Source of the DNA: Hyphomicrobiales bacterium
GTDB taxonomy: Bacteria; Pseudomonadota; Alphaproteobacteria; Rhizobiales; Rhizobiaceae
Reading direction: 5' to 3'
DNA: 64,000 nucleotides
Assembly (NCBI GenBank): GCA_900472295.1
Contig: UCIA01000029.1
Coordinates: 241,312 to 305,311, forward strand
Positions 17,258-25,599 of the stretch are shown here, piece by piece. A program made the translations under genes and the position numbers. Each line of letters starts with the position of its first letter. Positions within the stretch are counted from its first letter, which is position 1. The notes below the pieces were generated by a model that was not told the origin of the DNA, searched no databases, and saw only the letters and a program-made list of their open reading frames with translations.

Positions 17258-19273
17258 ATGGAGCAGGAAACAGAACGACTGAGGGAGGCACAGGTGGCAA
17301 AAGCAACAAAGACAACGGCCCCGGCGAAGGCAAAAGCCCCGGTGAAGGCGAAAGCGGCAACGGCTACAAAACCGGTCGTCGCTGCCGCCAAGCCGAAAGC
17401 GCCACCGGCCAAGGCCGCCGCCAAGCCAAAGGCAGCCAGCACGCCGGCGAAGACCGCCGCGAAAGCCGCGGCCAAACCCGCCGCCAAACCGGCGGCAACA
17501 AAACCAGCGCCGAAGCCAGCATCGGCAAAGCCGGCGTCCACAAAGCCTGATCCGGGCGCCGACAAGAAATTGCCGAAGACACTGACAGCGCTTGCCGCCG
17601 GCTTGCCGGATAAGCCATGGCTCAAAAGCTATTCGAAAGTCGTGCCGGCCGAGATCGGCGCCCTGCCCTACAGTTCGATCGGCGACTTCCTGGTCGGCGC
17701 CTGCAAACAGTTTTCCGGCCAGCCGGCATACGTCTGCATGGGCAAGTCGATCTCCTATGCCGAACTCGAGCGGCAATCGGCGGCCTTCGGCGCCTATCTG
17801 CAATCGCGAGGCCTGCAGAAGGGTGCACGCGTGGCGCTGATGATGCCCAACGTGCTGCAGTATCCGGTGGCGATGATGGCCGCGCTTCGCGCCGGCTATG
17901 TCGTGGTCAACGTCAACCCGCTCTACACGCCGCGCGAGCTCGAACATCAGCTCAAGGATTCCGGCGCGCAAGCGATCGTCATTCTGGAGAATTTCGCCAA
18001 CACGCTGCAAGCGGTGATTGCCAGGACCGATGTCAAGCATGTGGTGGTCGCGGCGATGGGCGACATGCTCGGCGCGCTCAAGGGTACGATCGTCAACCTC
18101 GTCGTACGCCGGGTGAAAAAGATGGTGCCGGCCTGGTCGCTGCCCGGCCATGTCAAGTTCAATGCGGCCGTGCAGGCAGGCAGGGGCATCGCCTTCAAGC
18201 CGGCGAAGACGGAAGCGAGCGACGTCGCCTTCCTGCAATATACCGGCGGCACCACGGGGATTTCCAAGGGTGCTGTGCTGCTGCACTCCAATGTGCTGTC
18301 GAATGTCGCGCAGAACACGCTGTGGCTGCAGGACGCCTACGCGATCAAGCCGAAACCGGCGCATCTCAACTTCATCTGCGCGCTGCCGCTCTACCATATC
18401 TTCGCGCTGACGGTGAACGCGCTGATGGGCATGCAGCAGGGCGCCCAGAACGTGCTCGTTCCCAACCCGCGCGACATTCCCGGCTTCGTCAAGGAGCTGC
18501 AGAAATACCCGATGCACGTTTTCCCCGGCCTCAACACGCTGTTCAACGCGCTGCTCAACAATGAGGACTTCCGCAAGCTCGACTTCAAACCGCTGATCCT
18601 GACGCTGGGCGGCGGCATGGCGGTGCAGAAGGGCGTTGCCGAGCGCTGGAAGACGCTGACCGGCTCCTCGGTGACCGAGGGTTATGGGCTCTCCGAGACG
18701 TCGCCGGTGGCCACCGCCAACAAGTTCAGCGACGCCAACTTCACCGGCACGATCGGCCTGCCGCTGCCCTCGACCGAGATCGCCATCCGCGACGATGACG
18801 GCAACAATTTGCCGCTCGGCGAAGTCGGCGAGATCTGCATCCGCGGGCCGCAGGTGATGGCAGGCTACTGGAACCGGCCGGACGAGACCGCCAAGGTAAT
18901 GACCAAGGACGGCTTCTTCAAATCCGGCGATATGGGCTTCATGGACGAGCGCGGCTACACCAAGATCGTCGACCGCAAGAAGGACATGATCCTGGTCTCC
19001 GGCTTCAACGTTTATCCGAACGAACTCGAGGAAGTCGTCGCCCAGCATCCGGGCGTGCTCGAAGTCGCGGCGATCGGCGTGCCGGACGAGCATTCTGGCG
19101 AAGTGCCGAAGCTGTTCATCGTCAAGAAGGACCCGGCGCTGACAGTCGAAGCAATCACCGCCTATTGCCGCGAGAACCTGACCGGCTACAAGCGGCCGAA
19201 ATACATCGAGTTCAGGACCGAGCTACCGAAGACCCCGGTGGGCAAGATTTTGCGCCGGGCGTTGCGCGAATAG
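17258..19273 (+). CDS. fadD: long-chain fatty-acid-CoA ligase with H1-like N-terminal tail
   Basis: Activates fatty acids to acyl-CoA with ATP (ANL superfamily). The catalytic part (from about residue 105) carries the AMP-binding motif YTGGTTGISKGA and GYGLSETSPVA. The hinge region follows (KSGDMGFMDERGYTKIVDRKKDMILVSGFNVYPNELEEVV), and the C-terminal catalytic Lys lies in KTPVGKILRRALRE. The first ~100 residues are an unusual Ala/Lys/Pro-rich repeat (AKAKAPVKAKAATATKPV and so on), like a histone-H1 tail. An alternative start is GTG at 17294, with AGGGAGG five bases upstream. It would give 659 residues and still include the tail. The next gene overlaps this stop by one base. Confidence 0.9.
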   Translation: MEQETERLREAQVAKATKTTAPAKAKAPVKAKAATATKPVVAAAKPKAPPAKAAAKPKAASTPAKTAAKAAAKPAAKPAATKPAPKPASAKPASTKPDPGADKKLPKTLTALAAGLPDKPWLKSYSKVVPAEIGALPYSSIGDFLVGACKQFSGQPAYVCMGKSISYAELERQSAAFGAYLQSRGLQKGARVALMMPNVLQYPVAMMAALRAGYVVVNVNPLYTPRELEHQLKDSGAQAIVILENFANTLQAVIARTDVKHVVVAAMGDMLGALKGTIVNLVVRRVKKMVPAWSLPGHVKFNAAVQAGRGIAFKPAKTEASDVAFLQYTGGTTGISKGAVLLHSNVLSNVAQNTLWLQDAYAIKPKPAHLNFICALPLYHIFALTVNALMGMQQGAQNVLVPNPRDIPGFVKELQKYPMHVFPGLNTLFNALLNNEDFRKLDFKPLILTLGGGMAVQKGVAERWKTLTGSSVTEGYGLSETSPVATANKFSDANFTGTIGLPLPSTEIAIRDDDGNNLPLGEVGEICIRGPQVMAGYWNRPDETAKVMTKDGFFKSGDMGFMDERGYTKIVDRKKDMILVSGFNVYPNELEEVVAQHPGVLEVAAIGVPDEHSGEVPKLFIVKKDPALTVEAITAYCRENLTGYKRPKYIEFRTELPKTPVGKILRRALRE

Positions 19274-19998
19274 TGAGTCTGGCGAACGACGAGCCGGGCC
19301 GACGCCCGCGCCTCGACCCGGCGGAATTCATCAAGGCGAACATGCGGCTTGCCGCTGTTCCCGCACTTCCTGAAATCCGGCTCTACACGGCCCATCCCGG
19401 CAGTGGCCTGAGGCGGCTTGTCGATCCGCACCAAAGTGCGGACGACGATGCCGTCGAGCCGGGGGATGACGCGCCCGAGCCGCAGCCGCCCTACTGGGCC
19501 TATGCCTGGGCCGGCGGCGCGGTGCTGGCGCGCTATATCCTCGACCATCCGCAAAGCGTGGCCGGCCGCCGCGTTCTCGACCTCGGCGCCGGCTCGGGCC
19601 TCGTCGGCATTGCCGCCGCCAAGGCCGGCGCCCGTTCGGTGATGGCGGCCGAGATCGACCGCAACGGCGTCGCCGCGATTGGCCTCAATGCGGAGGCGAA
19701 CGGCGTCGAGATTACCATTGTCGACCAGGACATCACCACGGGCCCACCGCCGGCGGTCGACCTCGTGCTTGCCGGCGACGTGTTCTACGGCCTTGAGGTT
19801 GCTCTGCGGGTTATCCCGTTCCTCGATCGCTGCTTGGCAGCCGGCATCGATGTGCTGGTCGGCGATCCCCGCCGCGCCGACCTGCCGCTGTCGCGGCTGC
19901 GGTTGCTGGCGGAGTATCAGGTTCCGGATTTTGGCGACGCGAAGGGTGCTGTGGCCAGGTCGAGCGGGGTTTTTCGCTTCGAGCCGGATGAGCGCTAA
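19273..19998 (+). CDS. ETF-beta-type protein lysine methyltransferase (METTL20/ETFBKMT family)
   Basis: Class I SAM methyltransferase of 241 residues. The segment PPYWAYAWAGGAVLARYILDHP followed by RVLDLGAGSGLVGIAAA is characteristic of ETFBKMT/METTL20. That enzyme methylates lysines of the electron-transfer flavoprotein beta subunit, and an Agrobacterium homologue has been characterised. The acidic motif LVLAGDVFYG matches the family's substrate-side motif. The start is the GTG at 19273, which shares one base with the fadD stop (TAGTG). Translational coupling to fadD fits a role in fatty acid oxidation, where ETF accepts electrons from acyl-CoA dehydrogenases. PrmA-like methyltransferase is the alternative. 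Confidence 0.78.
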   Translation: MSLANDEPGRRPRLDPAEFIKANMRLAAVPALPEIRLYTAHPGSGLRRLVDPHQSADDDAVEPGDDAPEPQPPYWAYAWAGGAVLARYILDHPQSVAGRRVLDLGAGSGLVGIAAAKAGARSVMAAEIDRNGVAAIGLNAEANGVEITIVDQDITTGPPPAVDLVLAGDVFYGLEVALRVIPFLDRCLAAGIDVLVGDPRRADLPLSRLRLLAEYQVPDFGDAKGAVARSSGVFRFEPDER

Positions 19999-20136
19999 CG
20001 CTGAAAGCAAAGCTCAGTCGTTGTCGATGACTGGGTGGACCCTCTGCATGCGCTCACCTTTCTATGGCAAGTGCGCTGTGTTCGAACTTTTTTCTCCAAT
20101 GTAAAATCCGGTCGAGGGTGACGATTCGGAGGAGAA

Positions 20137-21138
20137 ATGGCAGAGGATCGAGCACTGATCTCTAGCAGTGGCCAGATCTTTCCGGAGGTAGAGTGGGCCG
20201 AAGTGTCAGCGGCAAGCCTCGGTTGGTCCACCCAGCGCCTCTCCGCTCTTGCCCATGGTTTGGCGGACGGCCGTTCAACAGCCCTGATGGTTATCGCTGG
20301 TGGAAGCGTCGTCTTTCAAAGGGGTGACGTGGCTCGGAAGTCGAGCGTCGCTTCCGTGCGGAAAAGCCTGATCAACGTCCTCTACGGCATCTACATTGCG
20401 GAAGGCAGGATCGATCTGAACGCAACGCTCGCGGAGCTGCAAATCGATGATTTCCAGCCGCTCACACAAACTGAGCAGCAAGCTACAGTCGCGGATCTCC
20501 TGGGAGCCCGATCAGGCGTCTATCTGCCCTCGGTCTACAATACGGAGCATGGGCGACCGGAACGCGGCAGTCACCCACCCGGTTCGCACTGGTTCTACAA
20601 CAACTGGGATTTCAACGTGCTCGGAACGATTCTGGAGCGCCAGACGGGCCAGACCGTATTCGAGGCGCTTGCCACGCGAGTAGCGGTTCCTCTCGGAATG
20701 CAGGACTTCGAAACGGAGGACGGCCACTACCTTGAAGGCCGGGAATCCCAGCATCCCGTCTACAAGTTCAGCATGACCGCCCGCGACCTCGCACGAGTTG
20801 GCCTGCTCTACCTTCGCGGAGGCCGCTGGGGAAGGAACCAGCTTGTCCCTGAGAGCTGGGTTCGGGAAAGCACTCTCCCAAAGTCGGACATTGGAGGCGG
20901 GAGAGGCTACGGCTACCTCTGGTGGACGGCAGCGGCCAATGCGCCCGGCGACAGCATGAGCGTCCATGCGCCGATGTTCTATGCGAGCGGCTTCGGTGGG
21001 CAGTACATCGTTGTTGTTCCAACGCTTGATCTCGTCGTCGTGCACAGATCGGCGAGAGTCGATCACGGCATAGGCCATGCTCGAATGGGAGATATTCTCC
21101 GCCTCGTCCTCGCGGCCATGCCAGACCGAGATCGGTGA
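20137..21138 (+). CDS. serine hydrolase, class C beta-lactamase-related
   Basis: A 333-residue member of the beta-lactamase/penicillin-binding-like serine hydrolases, which includes esterases, D-aminopeptidases and 6-aminohexanoate-dimer hydrolases. The nucleophile motif is S73-V-R-K76 and the second motif Y154-N-N156 (HWFYNNWDFN). The third-motif region is SGFGGQYIVV, with no KTG. The GSHWFYNNWDFNVLG context resembles NylB-like carboxylesterases more than antibiotic-degrading enzymes. No signal peptide is evident, so it is probably cytosolic. An AGGAG lies before the ATG. Codon use looks less GC-biased than neighbours, which could mean a later insertion between fadD and pgi. Confidence 0.8.
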   Translation: MAEDRALISSSGQIFPEVEWAEVSAASLGWSTQRLSALAHGLADGRSTALMVIAGGSVVFQRGDVARKSSVASVRKSLINVLYGIYIAEGRIDLNATLAELQIDDFQPLTQTEQQATVADLLGARSGVYLPSVYNTEHGRPERGSHPPGSHWFYNNWDFNVLGTILERQTGQTVFEALATRVAVPLGMQDFETEDGHYLEGRESQHPVYKFSMTARDLARVGLLYLRGGRWGRNQLVPESWVRESTLPKSDIGGGRGYGYLWWTAAANAPGDSMSVHAPMFYASGFGGQYIVVVPTLDLVVVHRSARVDHGIGHARMGDILRLVLAAMPDRDR

Positions 21139-21171
21139 CTTGAGAGAAAGTCCGAGCCCCGGCCCTTCCCG

Positions 21172-21903
21172 TCAGACCGTCTCCTTTACCCGCGCCGACA
21201 GGAAGTCCGGCAGGTCGGCAACCGAATCCAGCACGACATCGGCGATAGCCGACAGCGATTCGCGCGTGCCGGTGCCGGAGAGAACGCCTATCGCCAGGCC
21301 GCAGCCACCGGCGCGCGCCATTTCCAGATCGTGACGGTTGTCGCCGACCATGGCGATCTCGGCCGGTCTCAGCCCGGTCAGGTCGCAAAAGGCGAGGATC
21401 GTGTCCGGCGCCGGTTTCGGATTGGCCACCGCGTCGTAGCCATAGGCCGCCTCGAACAGCTGGGCGACGCCGAGCGTGACCATGGTCTTCTCCGCACCGG
21501 CGGTGGAATCGTTGGTGGCGACGCCGAGCCGGTAGGATCGTTTGTGCAGCGCCGTCAGCGCTCCAACGATTCCCGGCAACGCCACAGCCATCGACGAGCC
21601 TTGCACCGAGGTGATCTCGTTGAAGCGGGCGACGGCCAGCATCTGGTCCTCGTCGGACAGGCGCGGGAACCACAGCTCGACGACATCCATGTTGGTGCCC
21701 GAGGCGAAGATGGAATCGGGCTTGAAACGCTTGGCGACAAAATCGAAGCCCGCCGCCGAAAGCAGCCTGTCGGCCTTCCAGCGATCACCCTCGGCGGCGT
21801 CCATGGCCATGAAATCGGCAATGCTGAGCCAGGTCGCGTTGAAGTCGACCAGCGTGCCGTCCTTGTCGAACAATATGCCCTTGATGTCGGCCGGATTTTT
21901 CAT
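21172..21903 (-). CDS. HAD-family hydrolase, phosphoglycolate-phosphatase-like
   Basis: Phosphatase of 243 residues with HAD motif I DKDGTLVD (Asp14/Asp16 region), motif II ATND, motif III Lys in NPKPAPDT and motif IV VGDNRHDLEMA. The helical cap after motif I places it in subfamily I, with Gph-like enzymes. The start overlaps the pgi stop by four bases (ATGA), so it is translated with pgi. Its substrate is likely a small phosphorylated metabolite such as 2-phosphoglycolate or a sugar phosphate. Sequence alone does not decide. Confidence 0.82.
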   Translation of the reverse strand: MKNPADIKGILFDKDGTLVDFNATWLSIADFMAMDAAEGDRWKADRLLSAAGFDFVAKRFKPDSIFASGTNMDVVELWFPRLSDEDQMLAVARFNEITSVQGSSMAVALPGIVGALTALHKRSYRLGVATNDSTAGAEKTMVTLGVAQLFEAAYGYDAVANPKPAPDTILAFCDLTGLRPAEIAMVGDNRHDLEMARAGGCGLAIGVLSGTGTRESLSAIADVVLDSVADLPDFLSARVKETV

Positions 21904-23543
21904 TGCGCACCCCGCAGTTCCTGAATGCGTGCCACCAGCCCGGCCGTAGAGGCATCACGCTTGGCCGCACTCTCCTTGCCTTCGACGACAGGCAGAAGCC
22001 CGGTTGCCAGCTCCTTGCCGAGCTCGACGCCCCACTGGTCGAAGGAGTTGATGTTGAACAGAGTGCCTTCGACGAAGACGCGATGCTCGTAGAGTGCGAT
22101 CAGCCGGCCGAAGGTGCGCGGGTCTAGCTTCCGATAGAGTATGGTCACCGAGGGACGATTGCCGGAGAAGACGCGGTGCGGGGCTATCTTGTCGACATCG
22201 GCCGGCTTCATGCCCTTGGCCAGCATCTGCGCGCGCGCCTCCTCGAACGTGCGGCCCTTCATCAGCGCTTCCGATTGCGCCAGACAATTGGCAAGCAGCA
22301 GATCGTGCTGATGTTTCAGGTCGGGCTCGTGGCCGACGGCGGCGGCAAGGAATTCCACCGGGATGAAATCGGTGCCCTGATGCAGCAGCTGGAAGAAGGC
22401 GTGCTGGCCGTTGGTGCCAGGCTCGCCCCAGACCAGCGGCCCGGTCGGCGTCGTCACCGCTGTGCCGTCGAGGGTGACGCTCTTGCCGTTCGATTCCATG
22501 TCGAGCTGCTGCAGATAGGCCGGCAGCCTCGACAGGCGCTGGTCATAGGGAATGACGGCGCGGGCGGGATAACCGCAGATGACGCGATGCCACCAGCCTA
22601 CCAGCCCGAGCAGCGCCGGCAGGTTCTTTTGCAGGGGCGCGGTGCGAAAATGTTCGTCCATCTCATGCGCGCCATCGAGGAAGGCGCGGAAATTGCGCGG
22701 GCCGATGGCGATCATCACCGGCAGGCCGATGGCGCCCCACAGCGAATAGCGTCCGCCGACCCAGTCCCAGAAACCGAACACGCGATCGGCCTCAATGCCA
22801 AATTTCGCCACCAGGTCGAGCGCGGTCGATACGGCGGCGAAATGCTTGCCTACGGCGTCCTTGCCGAGCGCCTTCTGCACCCATTTGCGCGCGGTCTCGG
22901 CATTGGTCATCGTCTCGACCGTGGTGAAGGTCTTCGAGGCGATGATGAACAAAGTGGTTTCGGCCGACAGGCCCTTCAGCGTGTCATGGATATGGGCGCC
23001 GTCGATGTTGGAGACGTAATGCGCGCGCGGGCCGTCATGATAAGGCGCCAGCGCCAGCGTCGCCATGGCCGGGCCGAGATCGGAGCCGCCAATGCCGATG
23101 TTGACGATGTCGGTGATCTTCTTGCCGGTGGCACCTAGCGCCTTGCCGGAACGAATGGCATCGGCAAAGGCGCCCATGGCGTCGAGCACAGACAAAACAT
23201 CCGCCTTGACGTCCTGGCCGTCGACGGTGACGCCCTTGCCCGAGAGGTTGCGCAGCGCCGTGTGCAGCACGGCGCGGTCCTCGGTGAGGTTGATCTTCTT
23301 GCCGGAAAACATCGCGGCGCGGCGTCCTTCGAGGTCGGCGGCGCCCGCAAGCTTCTCCAGCAACTCCATGGTGCGCGGGCCAACCGCGCATTTCGACCAG
23401 TCGAGCAGAAGGTCGCCGTCGCCGGCCGAGAATTTTTCGAAGCGCTTCGAGTCGGCGGCAAAAGCCTCGCGCATCGTGCCCGATGCCGCCGCGCGCTCGG
23501 CGCGCAAGGCGACAAGCTGTTTGTCGAAGGACGAATGATCCAA
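21900..23543 (-). CDS. pgi: glucose-6-phosphate isomerase
   Basis: Interconverts glucose-6-phosphate and fructose-6-phosphate. The protein is 547 residues if translation starts at the TTG at 23543, which has CAGGAG at suitable spacing. A GTG at 23567 would add eight residues but lacks a clear ribosome site. Family signatures include GIGGSDLGPAM, FGFWDWVGGRYSLW, GEPGTNGQHAFFQLLHQGT (catalytic Glu region) and a C-terminal Lys in FDQWGVELGK. It is coupled to the HAD phosphatase gene downstream. Most rhizobia use pgi for gluconeogenic flow into the Entner-Doudoroff and exopolysaccharide pathways. Confidence 0.95.
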   Translation of the reverse strand: MDHSSFDKQLVALRAERAAASGTMREAFAADSKRFEKFSAGDGDLLLDWSKCAVGPRTMELLEKLAGAADLEGRRAAMFSGKKINLTEDRAVLHTALRNLSGKGVTVDGQDVKADVLSVLDAMGAFADAIRSGKALGATGKKITDIVNIGIGGSDLGPAMATLALAPYHDGPRAHYVSNIDGAHIHDTLKGLSAETTLFIIASKTFTTVETMTNAETARKWVQKALGKDAVGKHFAAVSTALDLVAKFGIEADRVFGFWDWVGGRYSLWGAIGLPVMIAIGPRNFRAFLDGAHEMDEHFRTAPLQKNLPALLGLVGWWHRVICGYPARAVIPYDQRLSRLPAYLQQLDMESNGKSVTLDGTAVTTPTGPLVWGEPGTNGQHAFFQLLHQGTDFIPVEFLAAAVGHEPDLKHQHDLLLANCLAQSEALMKGRTFEEARAQMLAKGMKPADVDKIAPHRVFSGNRPSVTILYRKLDPRTFGRLIALYEHRVFVEGTLFNINSFDQWGVELGKELATGLLPVVEGKESAAKRDASTAGLVARIQELRGAQ

Positions 23544-23900
23544 TGCCGGCTCCTGACGATTTTTCACGACATCTTATCAGACCGGATGTTTCCGGCGCGT
23601 GTCGTCGCGCAAATGTTATCGAGCCGAATTTCACATGTTTCAATGCGTGGGGATGACGCAGTGCAGCAAACGCGACGACGCTGCGCGTCGCGCGGGCGTC
23701 GTGGGGATGATGCTCCGCATCACCCGGGGATGCGACGACGCTGCGCGTCGCGTGGGGATGACGCTCCGCGTCACCCCGGCATAGATCACTGGCATAAATC
23801 CCAGCGATCAGAAAAATTGATTGGCGCAACCCCTTGTGCCACGGTTACCTTCCGCTGGTCCAGCCAAGCAAAAAAGACTGGCCATCGAGGAACATCTCCC
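23544..23900. other. intergenic region between pgi and the MocR gene, repeat-rich
   Basis: About 357 bp. The middle (23648-23780) is a mosaic of short repeats (listed separately). The flanks show nothing coding. The frames open through it are low-complexity products of the repeats. Confidence 0.5.
23648..23780. repeat. short tandem/inverted repeat mosaic
   Basis: A 21-bp unit at 23672-23692 recurs exactly at 23732-23752, 60 bp later, and each copy is itself nearly palindromic (GCGACGACGC / GCGTCGCG). A second unit beginning GGGGATGA and ending CACCC occurs at 23703-23726 and 23754-23777, each with the dyad GGGGATGA-YGCTCCGC-RTCACCC. A degenerate copy lies at 23650-23660. Elements of this kind are typical of noncoding DNA in Mesorhizobium-like genomes. 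Confidence 0.75.
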
Positions 23901-25394
23901 ATGCCACAGCGTAACGACACGGCCATTTGGTCCGGCCTGTTCCGGATTTCGGCGGAATCGGGCCAGACCTTGCAGGCACAGATTCGCCAGGCGATCGTCG
24001 CCGCCATTCTCGACCGGCAGATCGCTGCTTCGATGCCGCTGCCATCCTGTCGCATACTGGCCGAAAAACTCGGCGTCGCGCGCGGCACCGTGGTGCTGGC
24101 GTTCCAGCAACTGGTCGACCAGGGCTTCCTGGTGGCGCGCGAACGGCGCGGCCATTTCGTCAACCCTGATGTGCTGGCCACACCCGCCAAGCCGCACCAG
24201 AAGGCGCCCGACCAGCAGAACGAGATCGACTGGAAGGCGCGCCGCCAGATCGCCGCCAGCGACATGCCGCCGCCGGCCAAGCATGACAACTGGATCAAGT
24301 CCTCCTACCCCTTTGTCTATGGCCAGTTCGACCCGGCGCTGTTCCCGACCGCCGAATGGCGCGAGTGCAACCGCATGGCGCTGGCCGTGCTCGAGATCCG
24401 CAACTGGGCCTCGGACATGGTCGATCGCGACGACCCGCTGCTGATCGAGCAGATCCAGGCGCGGCTGTTGCCGCGGCGCGGCATCTTCGCCAATCCCGAC
24501 GAGATCATCGTCACGCTGGGCGCCCAGAACGCGCTCTACATGCTGGCGACGCTGCTTATGACCAAGGGCTCCAAGGTGGCGATGGAAGACCCGGGTTACC
24601 CCGACGCGCGCTCGATCTTCAGGCTTGCGGGCGCCGAAATCCAGCCGGTTCCGGTCGACCAGTCGGGCATCGTAACCTCGTCCATTCCCAATGATTCCGG
24701 CTTCGTCTTCGTCACCCCCAGCCACCATTGCCCGACCATGGTGCCGCTGTCGGCGGAGCGCCGGCAGGACCTTCTGGCGCGCGCCAACCGCCACAACCAG
24801 ATCATCATCGAGGACGGCTATGACAGCCAGCTTCTCGACGAGGCGCCGCAGCAGGCGCTGAAGAGCCTGGATCGCTCGGGTCGCGTCGTCTATGTCGGCT
24901 CGATGTCGAAGACGCTGGCGCCGGGCCTGCGGCTTGGCTACATCGTCGCTTCGGCTGGACTAATCTCTGAGCTCAGGGCGCTGCGCCGCTTCATGCTCAG
25001 GCACCCGCCGGCCAACAACCAGCGCGCGGTCGCGCTGTTCCTGTCGCTCGGCCATCACGAGGCCTTGGTGCGGCGGCTGTCCTCCGCTTTCGATGAACGC
25101 CGCAAGCGTCTGGTCCATGCGATTTCCGCATTCCTGCCGGAATGGCGTTCGACCGATTCAGCCGGCGGTACATCGCTCTGGCTGGAAGGGCCGCGCGGCA
25201 CGGATTCGCGAGGCTTGGCTGAGGCCGCGGCCTCGCGCAGCGTCATCATCGAGCCTGGCGACCGCTTCTTCGACCGCACCGAAAAGCCGTCGCGTTTCAT
25301 GCGTTTGGGCATTTCCTCGATCGCGCTGCAGCACATCGAGCCAGGCATTCGCGAACTCGCGACCGCGGCCGGTCGCAGGCCGGCGGCAGCCTGA
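23901..25394 (+). CDS. MocR/PdxR-family transcriptional regulator (GntR HTH + aminotransferase-like)
   Basis: A 497-residue regulator with an N-terminal GntR-type winged helix (about residues 15-90, with LAEKLGVARGTVVLAFQQLVDQGF). It is joined to a fold-type I aminotransferase-like domain. The PLP lysine is present as K337 in GSMSKTLAPGLRLGY, with the pocket Asp in IIIEDGYDSQL. Such proteins bind PLP or PLP-adducts and usually control one adjacent operon by binding direct repeats. It is followed by a hairpin terminator and then mttB on the same strand. A 14-bp direct repeat in the mttB upstream region is a candidate site. It could also be a PdxR-type regulator, but no pdx gene is nearby. Confidence 0.88.
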   Translation: MPQRNDTAIWSGLFRISAESGQTLQAQIRQAIVAAILDRQIAASMPLPSCRILAEKLGVARGTVVLAFQQLVDQGFLVARERRGHFVNPDVLATPAKPHQKAPDQQNEIDWKARRQIAASDMPPPAKHDNWIKSSYPFVYGQFDPALFPTAEWRECNRMALAVLEIRNWASDMVDRDDPLLIEQIQARLLPRRGIFANPDEIIVTLGAQNALYMLATLLMTKGSKVAMEDPGYPDARSIFRLAGAEIQPVPVDQSGIVTSSIPNDSGFVFVTPSHHCPTMVPLSAERRQDLLARANRHNQIIIEDGYDSQLLDEAPQQALKSLDRSGRVVYVGSMSKTLAPGLRLGYIVASAGLISELRALRRFMLRHPPANNQRAVALFLSLGHHEALVRRLSSAFDERRKRLVHAISAFLPEWRSTDSAGGTSLWLEGPRGTDSRGLAEAAASRSVIIEPGDRFFDRTEKPSRFMRLGISSIALQHIEPGIRELATAAGRRPAAA

Positions 25395-25404
25395 TTTCCC
25401 CAGT

Positions 25405-25433
25405 GCCGGGGCTTTGAACAGCCCCGGCCTTTG
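25405..25433 (+). terminator. rho-independent terminator after the MocR gene
   Basis: A perfect 9-bp stem, GCCGGGGCT (25405-25413) with AGCCCCGGC (25420-25428), closes a six-base loop and is followed by CTTT. It lies 10 bp after the stop, so mttB probably has its own promoter. Confidence 0.75.
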
Positions 25434-25465
25434 GCATGATCTCCCACATTCTGCATTAGCTCTCT

Positions 25466-25527
25466 GGCATACTCGGCTGCGCTGACTGGCCCATAGGCTG
25501 GGCCAATGGCAACGGCATAGTCGGCTG
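25466..25527 (+). promoter_or_regulatory. direct repeats upstream of mttB, candidate MocR operator
   Basis: GGCATACTCGGCTG at 25466-25479 and GGCATAGTCGGCTG at 25514-25527 differ at one base and are 48 bp apart start to start. Both are followed by CTGAC or AC. MocR regulators such as GabR bind spaced direct repeats. The position between the MocR gene and mttB fits, but binding is inferred. Confidence 0.4.
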
Positions 25528-25599
25528 ACAGAGGGACGAAGCAAGGCGACGGTGGACCAATCACCGCGTCGTGCTTCGCAAGCTAAAGGTGGAGTGCCC

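Noticed and set aside
20137..21138. Antibiotic-degrading class C beta-lactamase
   Set aside because: It has SxxK and YxN motifs, but no KTG and no signal peptide, and the surrounding segments resemble esterase-type members of the family.
23648..23780. CRISPR array
   Set aside because: There are only two copies of each unit, the units are interleaved with another repeat family, no unique spacers of constant length are present, and no cas genes are in the window.
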